Source of the DNA: Helicobacter magdeburgensis | GTDB lineage: Bacteria; Campylobacterota; Campylobacteria; Campylobacterales; Helicobacteraceae | Direction of reading: 5' to 3' | Length of the DNA: 40,530 nt | NCBI RefSeq assembly: GCF_000765825.2 | Contig: NZ_JRPE02000015.1 | Span: forward strand, 1-40,530 | Position numbers and translations under genes: made by a program | Shown here: positions 6,763 through 16,901 of the stretch, piece after piece | How the letters are laid out: the number at the start of each line of letters is the position of its first letter | How positions within the stretch are numbered: position 1 is the stretch's first letter | Notes under the pieces: model-generated | What the model saw: only the letters and a program-made list of their open reading frames with translations | What the model was told of the DNA's origin: nothing | The model's database searches: none

Positions 6763-8013
6763 CTACCGCTCTTTGAGCTCATCTAAGTAATCAGCCCACC
6801 ATTGCAAAAGTGGTCTCATCTGCTCTACATAATCAGCTTTATGTAGATAGGCTTGTGTAACATTATTCCCTACCCTATGATCCAACACAGCCTCTTTAAT
6901 CTCAAATGGCATGTTGTGCTTGTCTTGGTGCGTATCACAAAGGCTTCTAAAAGTTCCCCTAAAAGAGTGAAGTGTTTGCTTCCTGCCTCTTTTGGCATCT
7001 GCAAACCCCATAGAACGCAAAGCTTTATTAGCACTCTCTGACACCATCGGTTTATGTATTTTATTGTGTCCGTGGAATATCCAAACACCCCAACCTGTAT
7101 TTTTTTTAATTTCCTTTAGAATCTCAATAGCTTGCGTAGGTAAAGGAAGAGAAAAATCCGGGAATGATTTCTTTTTGACTTTCATCTCGCTTCTTGGAAT
7201 GGTGAGTATCTTTTTCTCAAAATCAATATAACTCCATTTAAGCGTAGCAAGGTTTTCAGCTCTTAAGGGAATAATGCTAACAAACTTTAATGCCGATCGT
7301 ATAATAGGAGAATGAATATATCCATCAATAGCTCTCAAAAGCTCTCCTAGCGTTGCTTCATCTGTAATTTTCTCATAGTGATTTGTTACTTTAGGTAAAA
7401 GAAGTTGTTTTGTGTCAATTTTGAATAGGCAATTTGTTTCTATATATCCGCGACCAAGGGCGAATTGCCATATATTGATACAATGGGTAAAAAGCCTTCT
7501 AGCAAGCTCTACCCTATAGTCTTGAATCTTTGCGATAATATGCGTAATATCTGAATGTGCAATATCCTCAATGTGCGTGGAACTTACAATTTTTCTATCA
7601 GAATCATATTCTGAAAAATGCGGTAAAAGGTGTAGATCCATCATTTGCCTATTTTTTTTGAGTGTGGAATAGGTAACCTGCTTTTCTTTGAATTTAAGCC
7701 ATGCTTCTACCACTAGGTGAAGTTGCCCCTCTTTCATTTTTATTTTGGCTGCTTTGTCTAGCTTTTTATTTTCTTGCGGATCAGCTTCTGCTAGAATAAG
7801 TTTTTTGTATCCAATAACTTTCTCTCTTGCCTGCTCCAAGGAAACAGATGGATATTGCCCAATAGTAATAAGTTTTCTTTTATCCCCAAAAGAATATCGC
7901 ATTTGAAATGTTTTTGAGCCCGCAGGAGATACCCTTAAGCGCAATCCATCCCTATCATTTAAGAAGTAGTCTTTCTCTTTTGGTTTAGCCTTTTTAATTT
8001 CCGTTTCCGTCAT
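6763..8013 (-). CDS. int: Tyrosine recombinase, P4-type integrase
   Basis: A 416-residue site-specific recombinase that would integrate and excise the element. The N-terminal 90 residues are the arm-binding domain typical of P4 integrases (KPKEKDYFLNDRDGLRLRV, then IGQYPSVSLEQARE). Residues 95-200 are the core-binding domain. The catalytic domain shows R251 (PLRAENLATLKW), H349 and R352 (HSFRGTFR), H379 (LDHRVG) and the likely nucleophile Y389 (TQAYLHKADY). All key residues are kept and the length is normal, so it should be active. AAAGGA lies 6 bases before the ATG. It starts only 11 bases after the traN stop and reads the same way, so it is likely transcribed as the last gene of the transfer operon, which is unusual. 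Confidence 0.95.
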   Translation of the reverse strand: MTETEIKKAKPKEKDYFLNDRDGLRLRVSPAGSKTFQMRYSFGDKRKLITIGQYPSVSLEQAREKVIGYKKLILAEADPQENKKLDKAAKIKMKEGQLHLVVEAWLKFKEKQVTYSTLKKNRQMMDLHLLPHFSEYDSDRKIVSSTHIEDIAHSDITHIIAKIQDYRVELARRLFTHCINIWQFALGRGYIETNCLFKIDTKQLLLPKVTNHYEKITDEATLGELLRAIDGYIHSPIIRSALKFVSIIPLRAENLATLKWSYIDFEKKILTIPRSEMKVKKKSFPDFSLPLPTQAIEILKEIKKNTGWGVWIFHGHNKIHKPMVSESANKALRSMGFADAKRGRKQTLHSFRGTFRSLCDTHQDKHNMPFEIKEAVLDHRVGNNVTQAYLHKADYVEQMRPLLQWWADYLDELKER

Positions 8014-8024
8014 AAAAATCCTTT

Positions 8025-11000
8025 CTATTGTGATTCATCAAGCTGGAATACGCTATTAACAATACCGCTTACAGCCTCATCTATACCTATGTGAGCTCCG
8101 GACATATAGGCGTTAGTGAGTTCTTGGAACTTGTCAGCTGGGAAGCAGTTATCCTTCTCCGGTTTTTGTCCTGCCTTGCAAGATTTGAACGACACTTTGT
8201 TAAGATCATCTATACCTAGTGGGGCACAATTATCCTTTGTGGCTCTTTTGCCAAGTTGAGCCATCATACCTTCAGCAAAAATACGAGTTGTTATTTGATC
8301 GTAGCAACAATGATGTTTGCGCTTTCTCAAAACTATCTTGCCCACCTTTTCCATATCTTCACTAGAAACATGTGTGCAAAGTCCAAGCGAAATTCGTTTG
8401 TTTGTCCTGATATATTCTTGCCCTTCTGTAGGTGTTTTTTGCGCCCTTCTCTCTGCAAATTTCATATCGGTGCAAGTATCCCCATTTTCTTGAAGCTGTT
8501 TTAGAGTGTCAATAATGGCATTTGCAATAAAATTATATGGTGTAGGAAGAGCGGAAGCTATCATTTCAGCAGCCTGAACAGCAACATCTACAGGATCAAT
8601 TTTGTTAGATGGGTCATTGCTATCTTCAGTTAAGCCGGGTAACTCTTCTTTAAGCTCCTCTTCTTTTGGGGATTCGCTCTCTATTGTTGGGTTTGCAAGC
8701 TTTGGATCTAAGAATCTCTTGCCATATTTATCCCTAATAATATTAACTGTCTCTGGACCACCACAAATTGTTTCTGCAGCTATCAGTGCATCCTCGCCTT
8801 TTAGAGCGTATAGGGCATAAGTCGTTTTTTGATTTGCACTGCCATATTCCTCAACATTGTATCTTGCATAAAAATACTTGTCTATATCAGCAGCAGCCCC
8901 ATCTTTGTTTTCCATAACTAGTCTTAGTATGCCCAGCTCATTACCATCAATTATCATTGGCACTTTAAATGAGTAGTGAAGCTCATTTACTTCTCTTGTT
9001 CCCATTTGCCAAGCCAAAACAGCCTCATAGGTTAATCCAAAACGACCACTCATACAATTTGCATAATCCATAGCAACCTTGTCTTCCTCATCTGTTGCGC
9101 CATCAAGCTGTTCATTGGTTAAGATTCCATCAGTAGTTCCTGTTGTCCAAGCTGATTGCCTTTGTTTTTCTTTTTTATCACATATTCCCTTTATCCCCTT
9201 GGCATCACAATATTCTTGCAATGCTTTTGCTGCAACCTTGGCAACTACTTGCCAAGCAACCTGATTCATTGCCTGTTTGATAGCGCTTTCAGTAGTTTTT
9301 TTGGCTATATTGCTAGCAAATTTCTTGAACCCTGCTTTAAAGGCTGCCGCAGCTGCTTGTGTAGCTTTTGAAGCAATATTCCCAGTTCCATTTGCAAAAG
9401 CTTTCCCTCCAGCACTCATTGCATCATCCATTACCCCAGTAGAACCTGCAGAATAACCCATACTCGCATATTTTATAGCCATAGCAATCAATTCCGTTGC
9501 AGTTGGCAAAAATTGTCCCTTGTCGCAATAGCTAGCTTCTGCCCCAAAGATGTGTGTTGATGCCTCCATAAGCCCCATTTGCCCCAAAGCTTCTGTAGCC
9601 TTTGAGAAGTCGTGGTTTTGCTTATTTGTTTGGACTTTTGGGATTCCACCTAAAAGCTTTTCTAAATCTGGTGTCTCTGAAGTTTGCGTTGAATATTGCC
9701 TACAGCCTATTTGCTTATCAACAATAAGGGTGCATTTCTCAGTTACTTTTTTACTTAAATAAATAGTCTTGCCATTTACATCAGTAATAGGATTAAGTAG
9801 CTGAGAACTTAGCACTTGACATCCATTGTTGCTACTTCCGCCTTGATTTATAGTAACACAAGCATTTGTAAGTTTGCATTGAGTAGAGCAAGCCTTTTCA
9901 TCACTGAAGGCATTTTTGCCAAGATCTCCCGTAATTTTATCATTGCCTTGGCACATATATCTATTACCTGTGGATTCGCTCATTATCTCAACTTCAAATT
10001 CTCCACTTACCCTGTTACCACTTATGTTCCCTGCAATCTTTTCAACGCTATATGTGACTTTGCTTAAATCTTTAGGATCTTTAACGCTACTATTAAAAAC
10101 AAGAGAATCTTGTCCTACCTGAATAGTATTTTTTGTTGTTCCTTCCACGGTGAATAAATGCTCACCCTGTCCGCTTCCATTAAGTGGGATAGTGATAGTT
10201 TCTTTTTTTGTTGTTCCATCAACATTCATTGCCTCTGTCTCTAGGCTTACTTGAGAAGCATTGTAATTTACACTTGCGAGTGGCGCTAACGGAATCCAGC
10301 CTGCTTGTTCGCTTAGTTTTCCATTCTCTGCGGTAATGAGTGTGTATTGCTCATCTCCATCATCCTTTACAAATGCGCCTATTGGCTTGTATGTGCTTTG
10401 TCCAGAATTGTAAGCCTCTAGAGCTTTTTGATAAGCTTCTTCATATTGAGCTATTTGTTTTGGTGTAAGCTTTTTAATTTCATCTTGTGTCATAGGCACT
10501 TTTTTCTTGCGAGTAAGATGTTCTGCTGTATATGTGCCATTTTCAGTGTTTTTGGTAAGCTTTGAGCTTGTAATCTCAATCAACTTGCTACCATCTCCAA
10601 GATCAGTGAGTGTTAAATTGCTCCCCGACACATTAGCTTTTATGCCCTCCTTTTTTATATCGCTTTGCTTCACAGGAACAAATAGCTCTTTTACGCTTAT
10701 ACCATTCAAGTCACTTACTGACAGGGCTTCTACATTAGAGACAATAATTTTAATGCCTGTTACCTTCTTGATACCAGCTAGATCCTTATTTATTTTTGCT
10801 AAATCAAGCTTCTTGCCATCTGCAACTTTGGCAATAACAATGCCGTTGCTTTGAGCCCCAACAAACATACATTGCCCCTGCGAAAGGCATTGAGATTCAC
10901 AAGTTTTTTCGTTTGTGAATGAAGGAATGGCTTCTAATTTGCCATTTCCATTTTTATACTCCTTATATTCCTTGCTTACAGGGCAATAATATTTCGTTGG

Positions 11001-11132
11001 CTGTTGTTGCTGTCCTTGCCCTTGCCCCTGTTGGTTTTGATTTGTATTTTGTGGGGACGAGTTGGTGTTTGCAGCAATAAGCCAAATAGGCAATAAGACT
11101 GATGTAATGATTAGTTGAAGTCTTGACAGCAT
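8025..11132 (-). CDS. traN: TraN-type mating-pair stabilisation protein
   Basis: A 1035-residue secreted Cys-rich protein; F TraN is about 600 residues. A signal peptide (1-21) is followed by an N/Q-rich stretch. Two copies of a Cys module with C-x3-C-x5-C lie near residues 50-90 (CESQCLSQGQC) and 390-430 (CSTQCKLTNAC). An alanine-rich helical middle (about 560-670) follows. The C-terminal end has HHCCYDQITTRIFAEGMMAQLG and a final DNCAPL...SFKSC, the conserved ending of TraN proteins. TraN sits in the outer membrane of the donor and steadies the mating pair by binding recipient surface proteins. The start has AAGGAGAT 6 bases upstream and overlaps the end of the preceding giant gene by 22 bases, suggesting coupled translation and joint assembly. 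Confidence 0.8.
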   Translation of the reverse strand: MLSRLQLIITSVLLPIWLIAANTNSSPQNTNQNQQGQGQGQQQQPTKYYCPVSKEYKEYKNGNGKLEAIPSFTNEKTCESQCLSQGQCMFVGAQSNGIVIAKVADGKKLDLAKINKDLAGIKKVTGIKIIVSNVEALSVSDLNGISVKELFVPVKQSDIKKEGIKANVSGSNLTLTDLGDGSKLIEITSSKLTKNTENGTYTAEHLTRKKKVPMTQDEIKKLTPKQIAQYEEAYQKALEAYNSGQSTYKPIGAFVKDDGDEQYTLITAENGKLSEQAGWIPLAPLASVNYNASQVSLETEAMNVDGTTKKETITIPLNGSGQGEHLFTVEGTTKNTIQVGQDSLVFNSSVKDPKDLSKVTYSVEKIAGNISGNRVSGEFEVEIMSESTGNRYMCQGNDKITGDLGKNAFSDEKACSTQCKLTNACVTINQGGSSNNGCQVLSSQLLNPITDVNGKTIYLSKKVTEKCTLIVDKQIGCRQYSTQTSETPDLEKLLGGIPKVQTNKQNHDFSKATEALGQMGLMEASTHIFGAEASYCDKGQFLPTATELIAMAIKYASMGYSAGSTGVMDDAMSAGGKAFANGTGNIASKATQAAAAAFKAGFKKFASNIAKKTTESAIKQAMNQVAWQVVAKVAAKALQEYCDAKGIKGICDKKEKQRQSAWTTGTTDGILTNEQLDGATDEEDKVAMDYANCMSGRFGLTYEAVLAWQMGTREVNELHYSFKVPMIIDGNELGILRLVMENKDGAAADIDKYFYARYNVEEYGSANQKTTYALYALKGEDALIAAETICGGPETVNIIRDKYGKRFLDPKLANPTIESESPKEEELKEELPGLTEDSNDPSNKIDPVDVAVQAAEMIASALPTPYNFIANAIIDTLKQLQENGDTCTDMKFAERRAQKTPTEGQEYIRTNKRISLGLCTHVSSEDMEKVGKIVLRKRKHHCCYDQITTRIFAEGMMAQLGKRATKDNCAPLGIDDLNKVSFKSCKAGQKPEKDNCFPADKFQELTNAYMSGAHIGIDEAVSGIVNSVFQLDESQ

Positions 11133-14100
11133 GAGTATCTCCTTGATTCTACTGATTGCGCATATCCATAGTAAATTCTATTTATGTATGGAAGCGGATA
11201 TGTTAATTTTTTAGTTGTTGTGATTTTGGTGTCCAAATCAATAATAGTTACGCTACCTATTGAATTTTTCAAGATAAAGTCTCTGTCTCTTGCAACAGGA
11301 CAAACTGCCCCTGTTGTTGAATGAATACCATACATTGTGCCTCCACCAGCAGGTGAGAGATCATCTTCTGAACAACTTAACCTTTGATTTGTTTCTTGCC
11401 CATTTTCATAAAGCTTTGCCTTATCTCCAAGTCTAATGGGTGTCATTTGCCCGGGAAGATTTGTTGTCATTTTAGCAGCAGCAATAACTTCCTTGTGCAT
11501 TAATCCACCCTCTGTATTAAAGAAATACACCTCATAGTTTGAAGGTGTGGGGAATAAAATAGAAAGTCCTGCTCCAGAGTTAAGGAATAGATTTACCTTG
11601 CTTATATTATGATGTCCCCAGTGAGCATTAAAATTGGACCTGTGTCCGTCACAATCGTCATAGGCATATATTTTCCACCTATATGAATGATAGTGCCATT
11701 TCCACCAGTTAGACTCAAAATATCCATCAGATGGAAAGTATCCTTCTGATAAAACATCATTAAAACTAGGCTCTTTAATATTTGGAGCACCACAAGATCG
11801 CCATCTAAGCTGGAAGTTTGGCGTTCTTAAATCTGGCAACATTTCTATTCTATTGCTTCCAACACTCGCAGATACAGCTGTGGAGCTATACTCATTTGAT
11901 GAACCTAGAAGTTTGCCCGGCACTATGTCTCCAACAGCATTCCAAGTGGCGTTTGGATTGTCCTTTTGTGCCTTGTCAAAATCAGCCGTTCCTTTTTGGT
12001 ATATGCCCTGTATAGTGAAACAATTATTTCCTCCAGTGGCTCCGACACCATTGCATATCTGCCCCTGCATTGCATCATTCTTTCCACCTGTTCCATACTC
12101 ATAAGTCGCATCAATCCCTAGATTTTTGCTCCAGCCCCCTAAATCTTCTCCGCCATCTGTTCTTGTAATCTGCTCTGCGAATAAAATCTCTTGTGAATCT
12201 TTAAGCGTAGAGATAAAATTGAGTGTCTTTTGTCCTGAGTTGCTCGTGCAGTTTCCTTGCATCTTGCCTTGAGTCCCGTTATAAGTGCAGAACTCTACAC
12301 TCTGTTGGCTTTCTTTGTTTTTGCTGATAAGTAAGCCTGTAACATTTACATCCTGTCTAAAATTAACGCTAATTGTGCCTTTTTTAGAATCTGCAGCTGT
12401 ATTTGAGCGATAACAAGAAGGATCATCTTTGTAAATATCAGTCTCGCCCTTTGCCACATTAACAAATACATCCTTACACACTCTTTCTTGTTCTATATTG
12501 TTAATTTTTTCTTCCTTTACTTTTTGGATAATAGGATCGGTGCAAGTCTTAGTTGTAGTTTGCAATGAATCAAACTTACAAGTCACTTCTTGTCTTGTTC
12601 CCGGACAAGTTCCTCTAAATCCTTTTAGAGCTCCGTTTGCATCAATAACAGGATTACCTGTATTGCAATACACAACATTGCTTTTTCCAGAGAGAATTTC
12701 ATCCATTGTGGCGTGTTCTGTTGGTGCATCACCTACATCAAGTCCGGGTAAAGAAGGTGTTTGCCCGCTTCCGCTATTTCCACCTGCGTTATTATTGCCT
12801 CCGCCAGCATTGCCATTGCCACCAGTGTTGCCCCCTCCAGTGCCACCGCTTCCTCCACCTGTTCCTCCTGTATTTCCTGCACTTTGACATACAGCAGGTT
12901 GCATCATCACGGTTTCCTCTTTAAGACACACTTGATTTAAGTCTATGTTCATTGTTTTAGGGCATTTATAGCCATAGGTTTTGACTTCAAGCTTGGTTTC
13001 TTTGAGCTGATTAATATCGCCTCCAGCTGCAGTTACATCATCCACTTGGACTTTTGTTTTTAAATCCCCAAACCCTATAGTATTTGTTAGGGTGCAGTTT
13101 TCTTTGACTTTTACAGGGCAGTTATCATAAAAACATTTCTTTTGGAATGGGTTTTGGAAGCAATCTTCGCCTGCGAGCATGTTATAGTAGCTAGTGCAAG
13201 TAATAGTCTGCCTTTCTTTATTGTAGATAGCATTTGCCATATGATCTACTTTAGTGCAAACACTCACGACTTTTCCTTGCATTGGCAATTTCATTTTACC
13301 CATTAACGCTCTAAAATCTGCGTTTGCAATGCTTTTATCTTTTTTCTCATCATATTCACGCTCAATTCTCCACCAAGGCAAACAAATACGCTCTGACTTC
13401 CCACTTGTAGTGTTCATTACTTTACAATCTGCTTTTGCATCGTAATCCCCAGCCCCATAACCAAACTTGAGCGATTGAGTTTTGTTTTTACTGAAATCTT
13501 TGTCTGCAAAAATTTCATAATCTGTCAGCGTAGCAGGCATAAATTGCTTAAATTCTCTTATTTCTTGAGAATCAGGCTTAAGGTTGGTGATTGAGCCTTT
13601 TGCTGGATCTGCTTTTGCATCATGCCACCAATAAAAGAGATAGCCATTTTCCCCTACATCAGGTTCTCTTGAAGATACATTTGCATAGGCAGAAAGCTGT
13701 TTTGAATTACCCACAAGATAGATTTGAATCATTTCCTCACCCATTGTGCCATCACTTTTTAAGTCAATAAGGAGATTCTTGTTGTCAATCTCTAAAAGGT
13801 TATAAATAGCGTGAGTTGGAGCAGTTGTCTTTTCTTTTGCGATAAGCTCTTCTGCAATTTCTCTATGAGTAAGCTCTTTGTCGCTTAAAAGAGCATATAC
13901 AACATAGTTATTTGGTGTTTCATAGCCTTTGAGTTTTGGCTCCTTTCCATTGTTTTGAGCAATAATTTCAGCAGGAATATCCGCTTTTGTTTTTACTTGG
14001 ACATATATCTCTCCAAGCATCGCCCTAAATGGATCTCTCAAAATAGGCTTACCAGTATTAGGATCTATAATAAACTCACCGCTACCAGCAGCATTCCAAT

Positions 14101-16327
14101 ATGCTCTTACTTTTGGCAAACCTTTGATTTGCTCTAAAAGGGCATAGCTGTTGTTTGTGATTTCTTCTTCTAGGAAGTATTTATTTTTCTTTACAGAACC
14201 AAGCAAATCATTGTATCGCTTAAACACTGGAGCACTATTGCCTTCTCCGCCTTCAACCCATTTCTTACCATTGAATACTTGGTATCTATTTCCATTATTT
14301 ATATATTCCGCAAGATTGAAACCTTGGTGTCTATAAAAACCTTTTGCTTGCTTATTTTCATCAAGCAAGAAGTAGTGGTAGCTTCTAAAAGCGTTATCTC
14401 TTTTTTTACACTCTTCGGTTCTTTTATCATACTCAGGTGTATTTGGGACAAGATTGTCATAATTACAAGGTGGAAGCGTAATCAAGTCCTTTGAAACGCT
14501 CTCAACCCTTACCATTACATACAAGTATGCAGGCTTATCATAAAGTGTATCACTTGGTTTTACCCTTACAAAGAGTTTTTTATCTATCGCTGGTTTGCCA
14601 TCAGCTGTTTTATTTGCCTCCGTTCTTATTGCATAAGAAGTTTCTCTTTTTTGATTGAGCGGTAAAGAGGCGTTATAGCTTTGGTTTTTAATCATATTGG
14701 CAAAGGCTAGAGATTTAGTTTCTTGTTGAATTTTATTATTGTAATCTCCACTTGCATCCGCCATAACTCTTGGGCGAACCGTTCCGGGAACAGCAATACC
14801 ATTTTTGATGGTTTCTGTAACATTCCCTTCGCCATCATAAACCTTTTCGTTTAAAATGGGGGCATCTTGCTCTCTTGAAGTTCTGCAGCCTGTATTCGTG
14901 CAGCCCTTAGAATCTGTAAGACAGCCTTCTTGGAATCCAAAGAATTGAGCCGCATCAATGCTTGGATTTTTAAAGAGGCATTCCCCATTTGTTCTACAAG
15001 TTGCTCTACAGCCTTCTTCTGTGGAGAATGTGCCATCATCATTATCCCCAGAGCCAAATGCCTTACAAATCTCTATTGGACCTTCTGGGCTTTGGAGTAA
15101 TACTCTATCAGATTTAGCACAATTCTTTCTCTTTTCATCTTTGAAGTAGAGATTTTGTGAGCTACATGCAAATCGTTTAGTTTGAGGAATGACAAGCTCT
15201 ATATCTTGGATTTCTATGAGCAAGTCTTCTTGCTTTTTATATTTTTCCTCAACTTGGAAGCCTAGTTTTAAATCTTTTACCTTTTGAGTGAGAGTATAGC
15301 TTTTAGTTATTTGCTGGAGTGGCTTTTTATTGTTTTGGTTAGGCTTGCCATTTGTATTGCCTCCACTATTGCTGCCGGTGTTAGGTTTTTGGTTATTTTG
15401 ATTAGGTTTGCCTGTATTGCCATTGTTGCTGTTGCCATTTTGATTTTTGTCTTCTTCCTCTCCAGTGGCTGTAATTTGTGCGCCATTTGCCATAACTCTT
15501 TTGTATCCGCTTTCATCAGTATATTCAAAGAAAAACAAAACAGGAGCATTGCTTTTTATCTTAAATGTAATGCCTTTTGCCTTTCTCAAGTCTGTAATGG
15601 TGCGTGTTACCTCAAAAGGCTTAGTATTGTCTTTATTGAATGTTACCTTACCAAGCTTTTCTATGGTGTCTTTTGAGTTAGTATCTTTAGCACTTTTTAC
15701 TTCATAACATCTTCCAGCTGTATAACAATTTTTCTCACACGCTTGCTTTGCTTTTGTTGGAGAATTGCCATTATCTGGGCTCCCATAGCTTACGCCATTA
15801 AGACTGCATTGATAGTTATAAAAAGATTGCCCTCTTGCAATATAGCAGTAAGCTCTACCTGTTGTAACAGCGGTGTTTCCTATGGATTGTGTTGCTGCCT
15901 TTACAGCCTTGTCTATTACGCCACTTCTTTTGACATCTACAAATGATTGAATGCCCGGGTGCTTAATATTAGTGATTTTACCATCAACCATATTGCTAAT
16001 ATCCCCGGAGCTTGCTCTGTCAGCGGCTTGTCCGCCAAACATATTTTGCATAATCTCTTGCGTTTGAAATTCTCCGGGATTTTTTTGTTGCCCATAGATT
16101 TTAGATAAATCTTTTCCTGTTGAAATATTGCTTTGTGATGAATTATTGCTGTTGTTGTTTCCACTGCTTCCATTATTACCTGTGTTTGGTTTTCCATTAT
16201 TGTTTCCACTAGGCTTATTTGTGTTTTGTTGTTGATTTTGATTTTGTTGTTGTGCATTATTGTTTGCATTAGAGCTTGAGAACACCAAAGCTATAACACA
16301 AAGACTTGCATATAAAATCTTTTTCAC
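11111..16327 (-). CDS. Giant Cys-rich secreted protein of the transfer system, TraN-like adhesin
   Basis: A 1738-residue protein starting at GTG, with AAGGAGGG 5 bases upstream. A signal peptide (1-21) is followed by a N/Q/G-rich stretch to about residue 75. Two more N/G/K/P-rich linkers lie near residues 295-345 and a Gly/Asn linker near 1140-1190. It shares the C-x3-C-x5-C module with the neighbouring TraN (CEKNCYTAGRC, CRATCRTNGEC). Around residue 1560 it has a stretch dense in Trp, Tyr and His (WWKWHYHSYRWKIYAYDDC), and it ends RRYSCCQDFN. It has dozens of cysteines, so it needs disulfide formation in the periplasm. Placement directly before traN with overlap suggests a surface partner that contacts the recipient. 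The exact family is not recognised. Confidence 0.65.
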   Translation of the reverse strand: MKKILYASLCVIALVFSSSNANNNAQQQNQNQQQNTNKPSGNNNGKPNTGNNGSSGNNNSNNSSQSNISTGKDLSKIYGQQKNPGEFQTQEIMQNMFGGQAADRASSGDISNMVDGKITNIKHPGIQSFVDVKRSGVIDKAVKAATQSIGNTAVTTGRAYCYIARGQSFYNYQCSLNGVSYGSPDNGNSPTKAKQACEKNCYTAGRCYEVKSAKDTNSKDTIEKLGKVTFNKDNTKPFEVTRTITDLRKAKGITFKIKSNAPVLFFFEYTDESGYKRVMANGAQITATGEEEDKNQNGNSNNGNTGKPNQNNQKPNTGSNSGGNTNGKPNQNNKKPLQQITKSYTLTQKVKDLKLGFQVEEKYKKQEDLLIEIQDIELVIPQTKRFACSSQNLYFKDEKRKNCAKSDRVLLQSPEGPIEICKAFGSGDNDDGTFSTEEGCRATCRTNGECLFKNPSIDAAQFFGFQEGCLTDSKGCTNTGCRTSREQDAPILNEKVYDGEGNVTETIKNGIAVPGTVRPRVMADASGDYNNKIQQETKSLAFANMIKNQSYNASLPLNQKRETSYAIRTEANKTADGKPAIDKKLFVRVKPSDTLYDKPAYLYVMVRVESVSKDLITLPPCNYDNLVPNTPEYDKRTEECKKRDNAFRSYHYFLLDENKQAKGFYRHQGFNLAEYINNGNRYQVFNGKKWVEGGEGNSAPVFKRYNDLLGSVKKNKYFLEEEITNNSYALLEQIKGLPKVRAYWNAAGSGEFIIDPNTGKPILRDPFRAMLGEIYVQVKTKADIPAEIIAQNNGKEPKLKGYETPNNYVVYALLSDKELTHREIAEELIAKEKTTAPTHAIYNLLEIDNKNLLIDLKSDGTMGEEMIQIYLVGNSKQLSAYANVSSREPDVGENGYLFYWWHDAKADPAKGSITNLKPDSQEIREFKQFMPATLTDYEIFADKDFSKNKTQSLKFGYGAGDYDAKADCKVMNTTSGKSERICLPWWRIEREYDEKKDKSIANADFRALMGKMKLPMQGKVVSVCTKVDHMANAIYNKERQTITCTSYYNMLAGEDCFQNPFQKKCFYDNCPVKVKENCTLTNTIGFGDLKTKVQVDDVTAAGGDINQLKETKLEVKTYGYKCPKTMNIDLNQVCLKEETVMMQPAVCQSAGNTGGTGGGSGGTGGGNTGGNGNAGGGNNNAGGNSGSGQTPSLPGLDVGDAPTEHATMDEILSGKSNVVYCNTGNPVIDANGALKGFRGTCPGTRQEVTCKFDSLQTTTKTCTDPIIQKVKEEKINNIEQERVCKDVFVNVAKGETDIYKDDPSCYRSNTAADSKKGTISVNFRQDVNVTGLLISKNKESQQSVEFCTYNGTQGKMQGNCTSNSGQKTLNFISTLKDSQEILFAEQITRTDGGEDLGGWSKNLGIDATYEYGTGGKNDAMQGQICNGVGATGGNNCFTIQGIYQKGTADFDKAQKDNPNATWNAVGDIVPGKLLGSSNEYSSTAVSASVGSNRIEMLPDLRTPNFQLRWRSCGAPNIKEPSFNDVLSEGYFPSDGYFESNWWKWHYHSYRWKIYAYDDCDGHRSNFNAHWGHHNISKVNLFLNSGAGLSILFPTPSNYEVYFFNTEGGLMHKEVIAAAKMTTNLPGQMTPIRLGDKAKLYENGQETNQRLSCSEDDLSPAGGGTMYGIHSTTGAVCPVARDRDFILKNSIGSVTIIDLDTKITTTKKLTYPLPYINRIYYGYAQSVESRRYSCCQDFN

Positions 16328-16337
16328 ATTTCCCTCC

Positions 16338-16901
16338 TTAGTTTGGATCTATCATTTTGAAGTAATAATCAGTATAAGACTTATCTATGTCCCCTATACG
16401 CCTAAATACATCGCTCAGTGCCATATCGCCCTTGATGAGATATTTAATTTCGCATTCTTTAAAGGCGAAGTTTTCGCCTTCATGGCAATAACCTAGTGCA
16501 TAGGCAGGAACTCTTTTTAGTTTAAATTCTCTGAATATGAGTGGATGAATCTTGATGATTGCATCTGTGTTTTTAGCCTCTTTTATGGCATCTTGCAAAT
16601 AGGTTTTAAAATTATCTGGAAAACCATTAAGCACAACAAAGCCTTGCACTTGAACCTTTTTGTCAATAAGCTTTTGAAGTGAATTGCTAAAGCCAGATGC
16701 CGCCTTAGCTCCCATACTTGAGGAGGTAAGATAGAAAATAGTAAATACCTTCTTCTGAGACTTAGCTAGGAGCTCTTTTTTCTCCTTATAGACTTGTAGC
16801 TGTTTTGGTGTCATTAATTGCTCTCGTATCTCCTGTATAGTTTTTCCTTGAGCAAATCCAAAACTACAAATGCAAGCTGTGAGTAATAGGTATCTTAGCA
16901 T
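16338..16901 (-). CDS. trbC: TrbC, F-type pilus assembly protein
   Basis: A 187-residue periplasmic protein. ATG at 16901 is chosen over the longer frame because GGAGC lies 7 bases upstream and the product begins with a clean signal peptide (MLRYLLLTACICSFGFAQ). The rest has the thioredoxin-like TrbC fold pattern: VFTIFYLTSSSMG, then VQGFVVLNGFPDNF, then IIKIHPLIFREFKLKRVPAYAL, matching the family's S-x-S-M, G-x-x-x-x-G and I-x-P-x-x-F-x-x-x-x-V-x-x-V-P order. In F, TrbC works with TraW in pilus assembly. The start overlaps the traU stop (ATGCTAA), so the two are translationally coupled. Confidence 0.85.
   Translation of the reverse strand: MLRYLLLTACICSFGFAQGKTIQEIREQLMTPKQLQVYKEKKELLAKSQKKVFTIFYLTSSSMGAKAASGFSNSLQKLIDKKVQVQGFVVLNGFPDNFKTYLQDAIKEAKNTDAIIKIHPLIFREFKLKRVPAYALGYCHEGENFAFKECEIKYLIKGDMALSDVFRRIGDIDKSYTDYYFKMIDPN

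Noticed and set aside
12498-12887. Plus-strand Pro/Leu-rich frame
   Set aside because: It is the complement of the Gly/Asn-rich linker of the giant Cys-rich protein; the proline pattern is a by-product.
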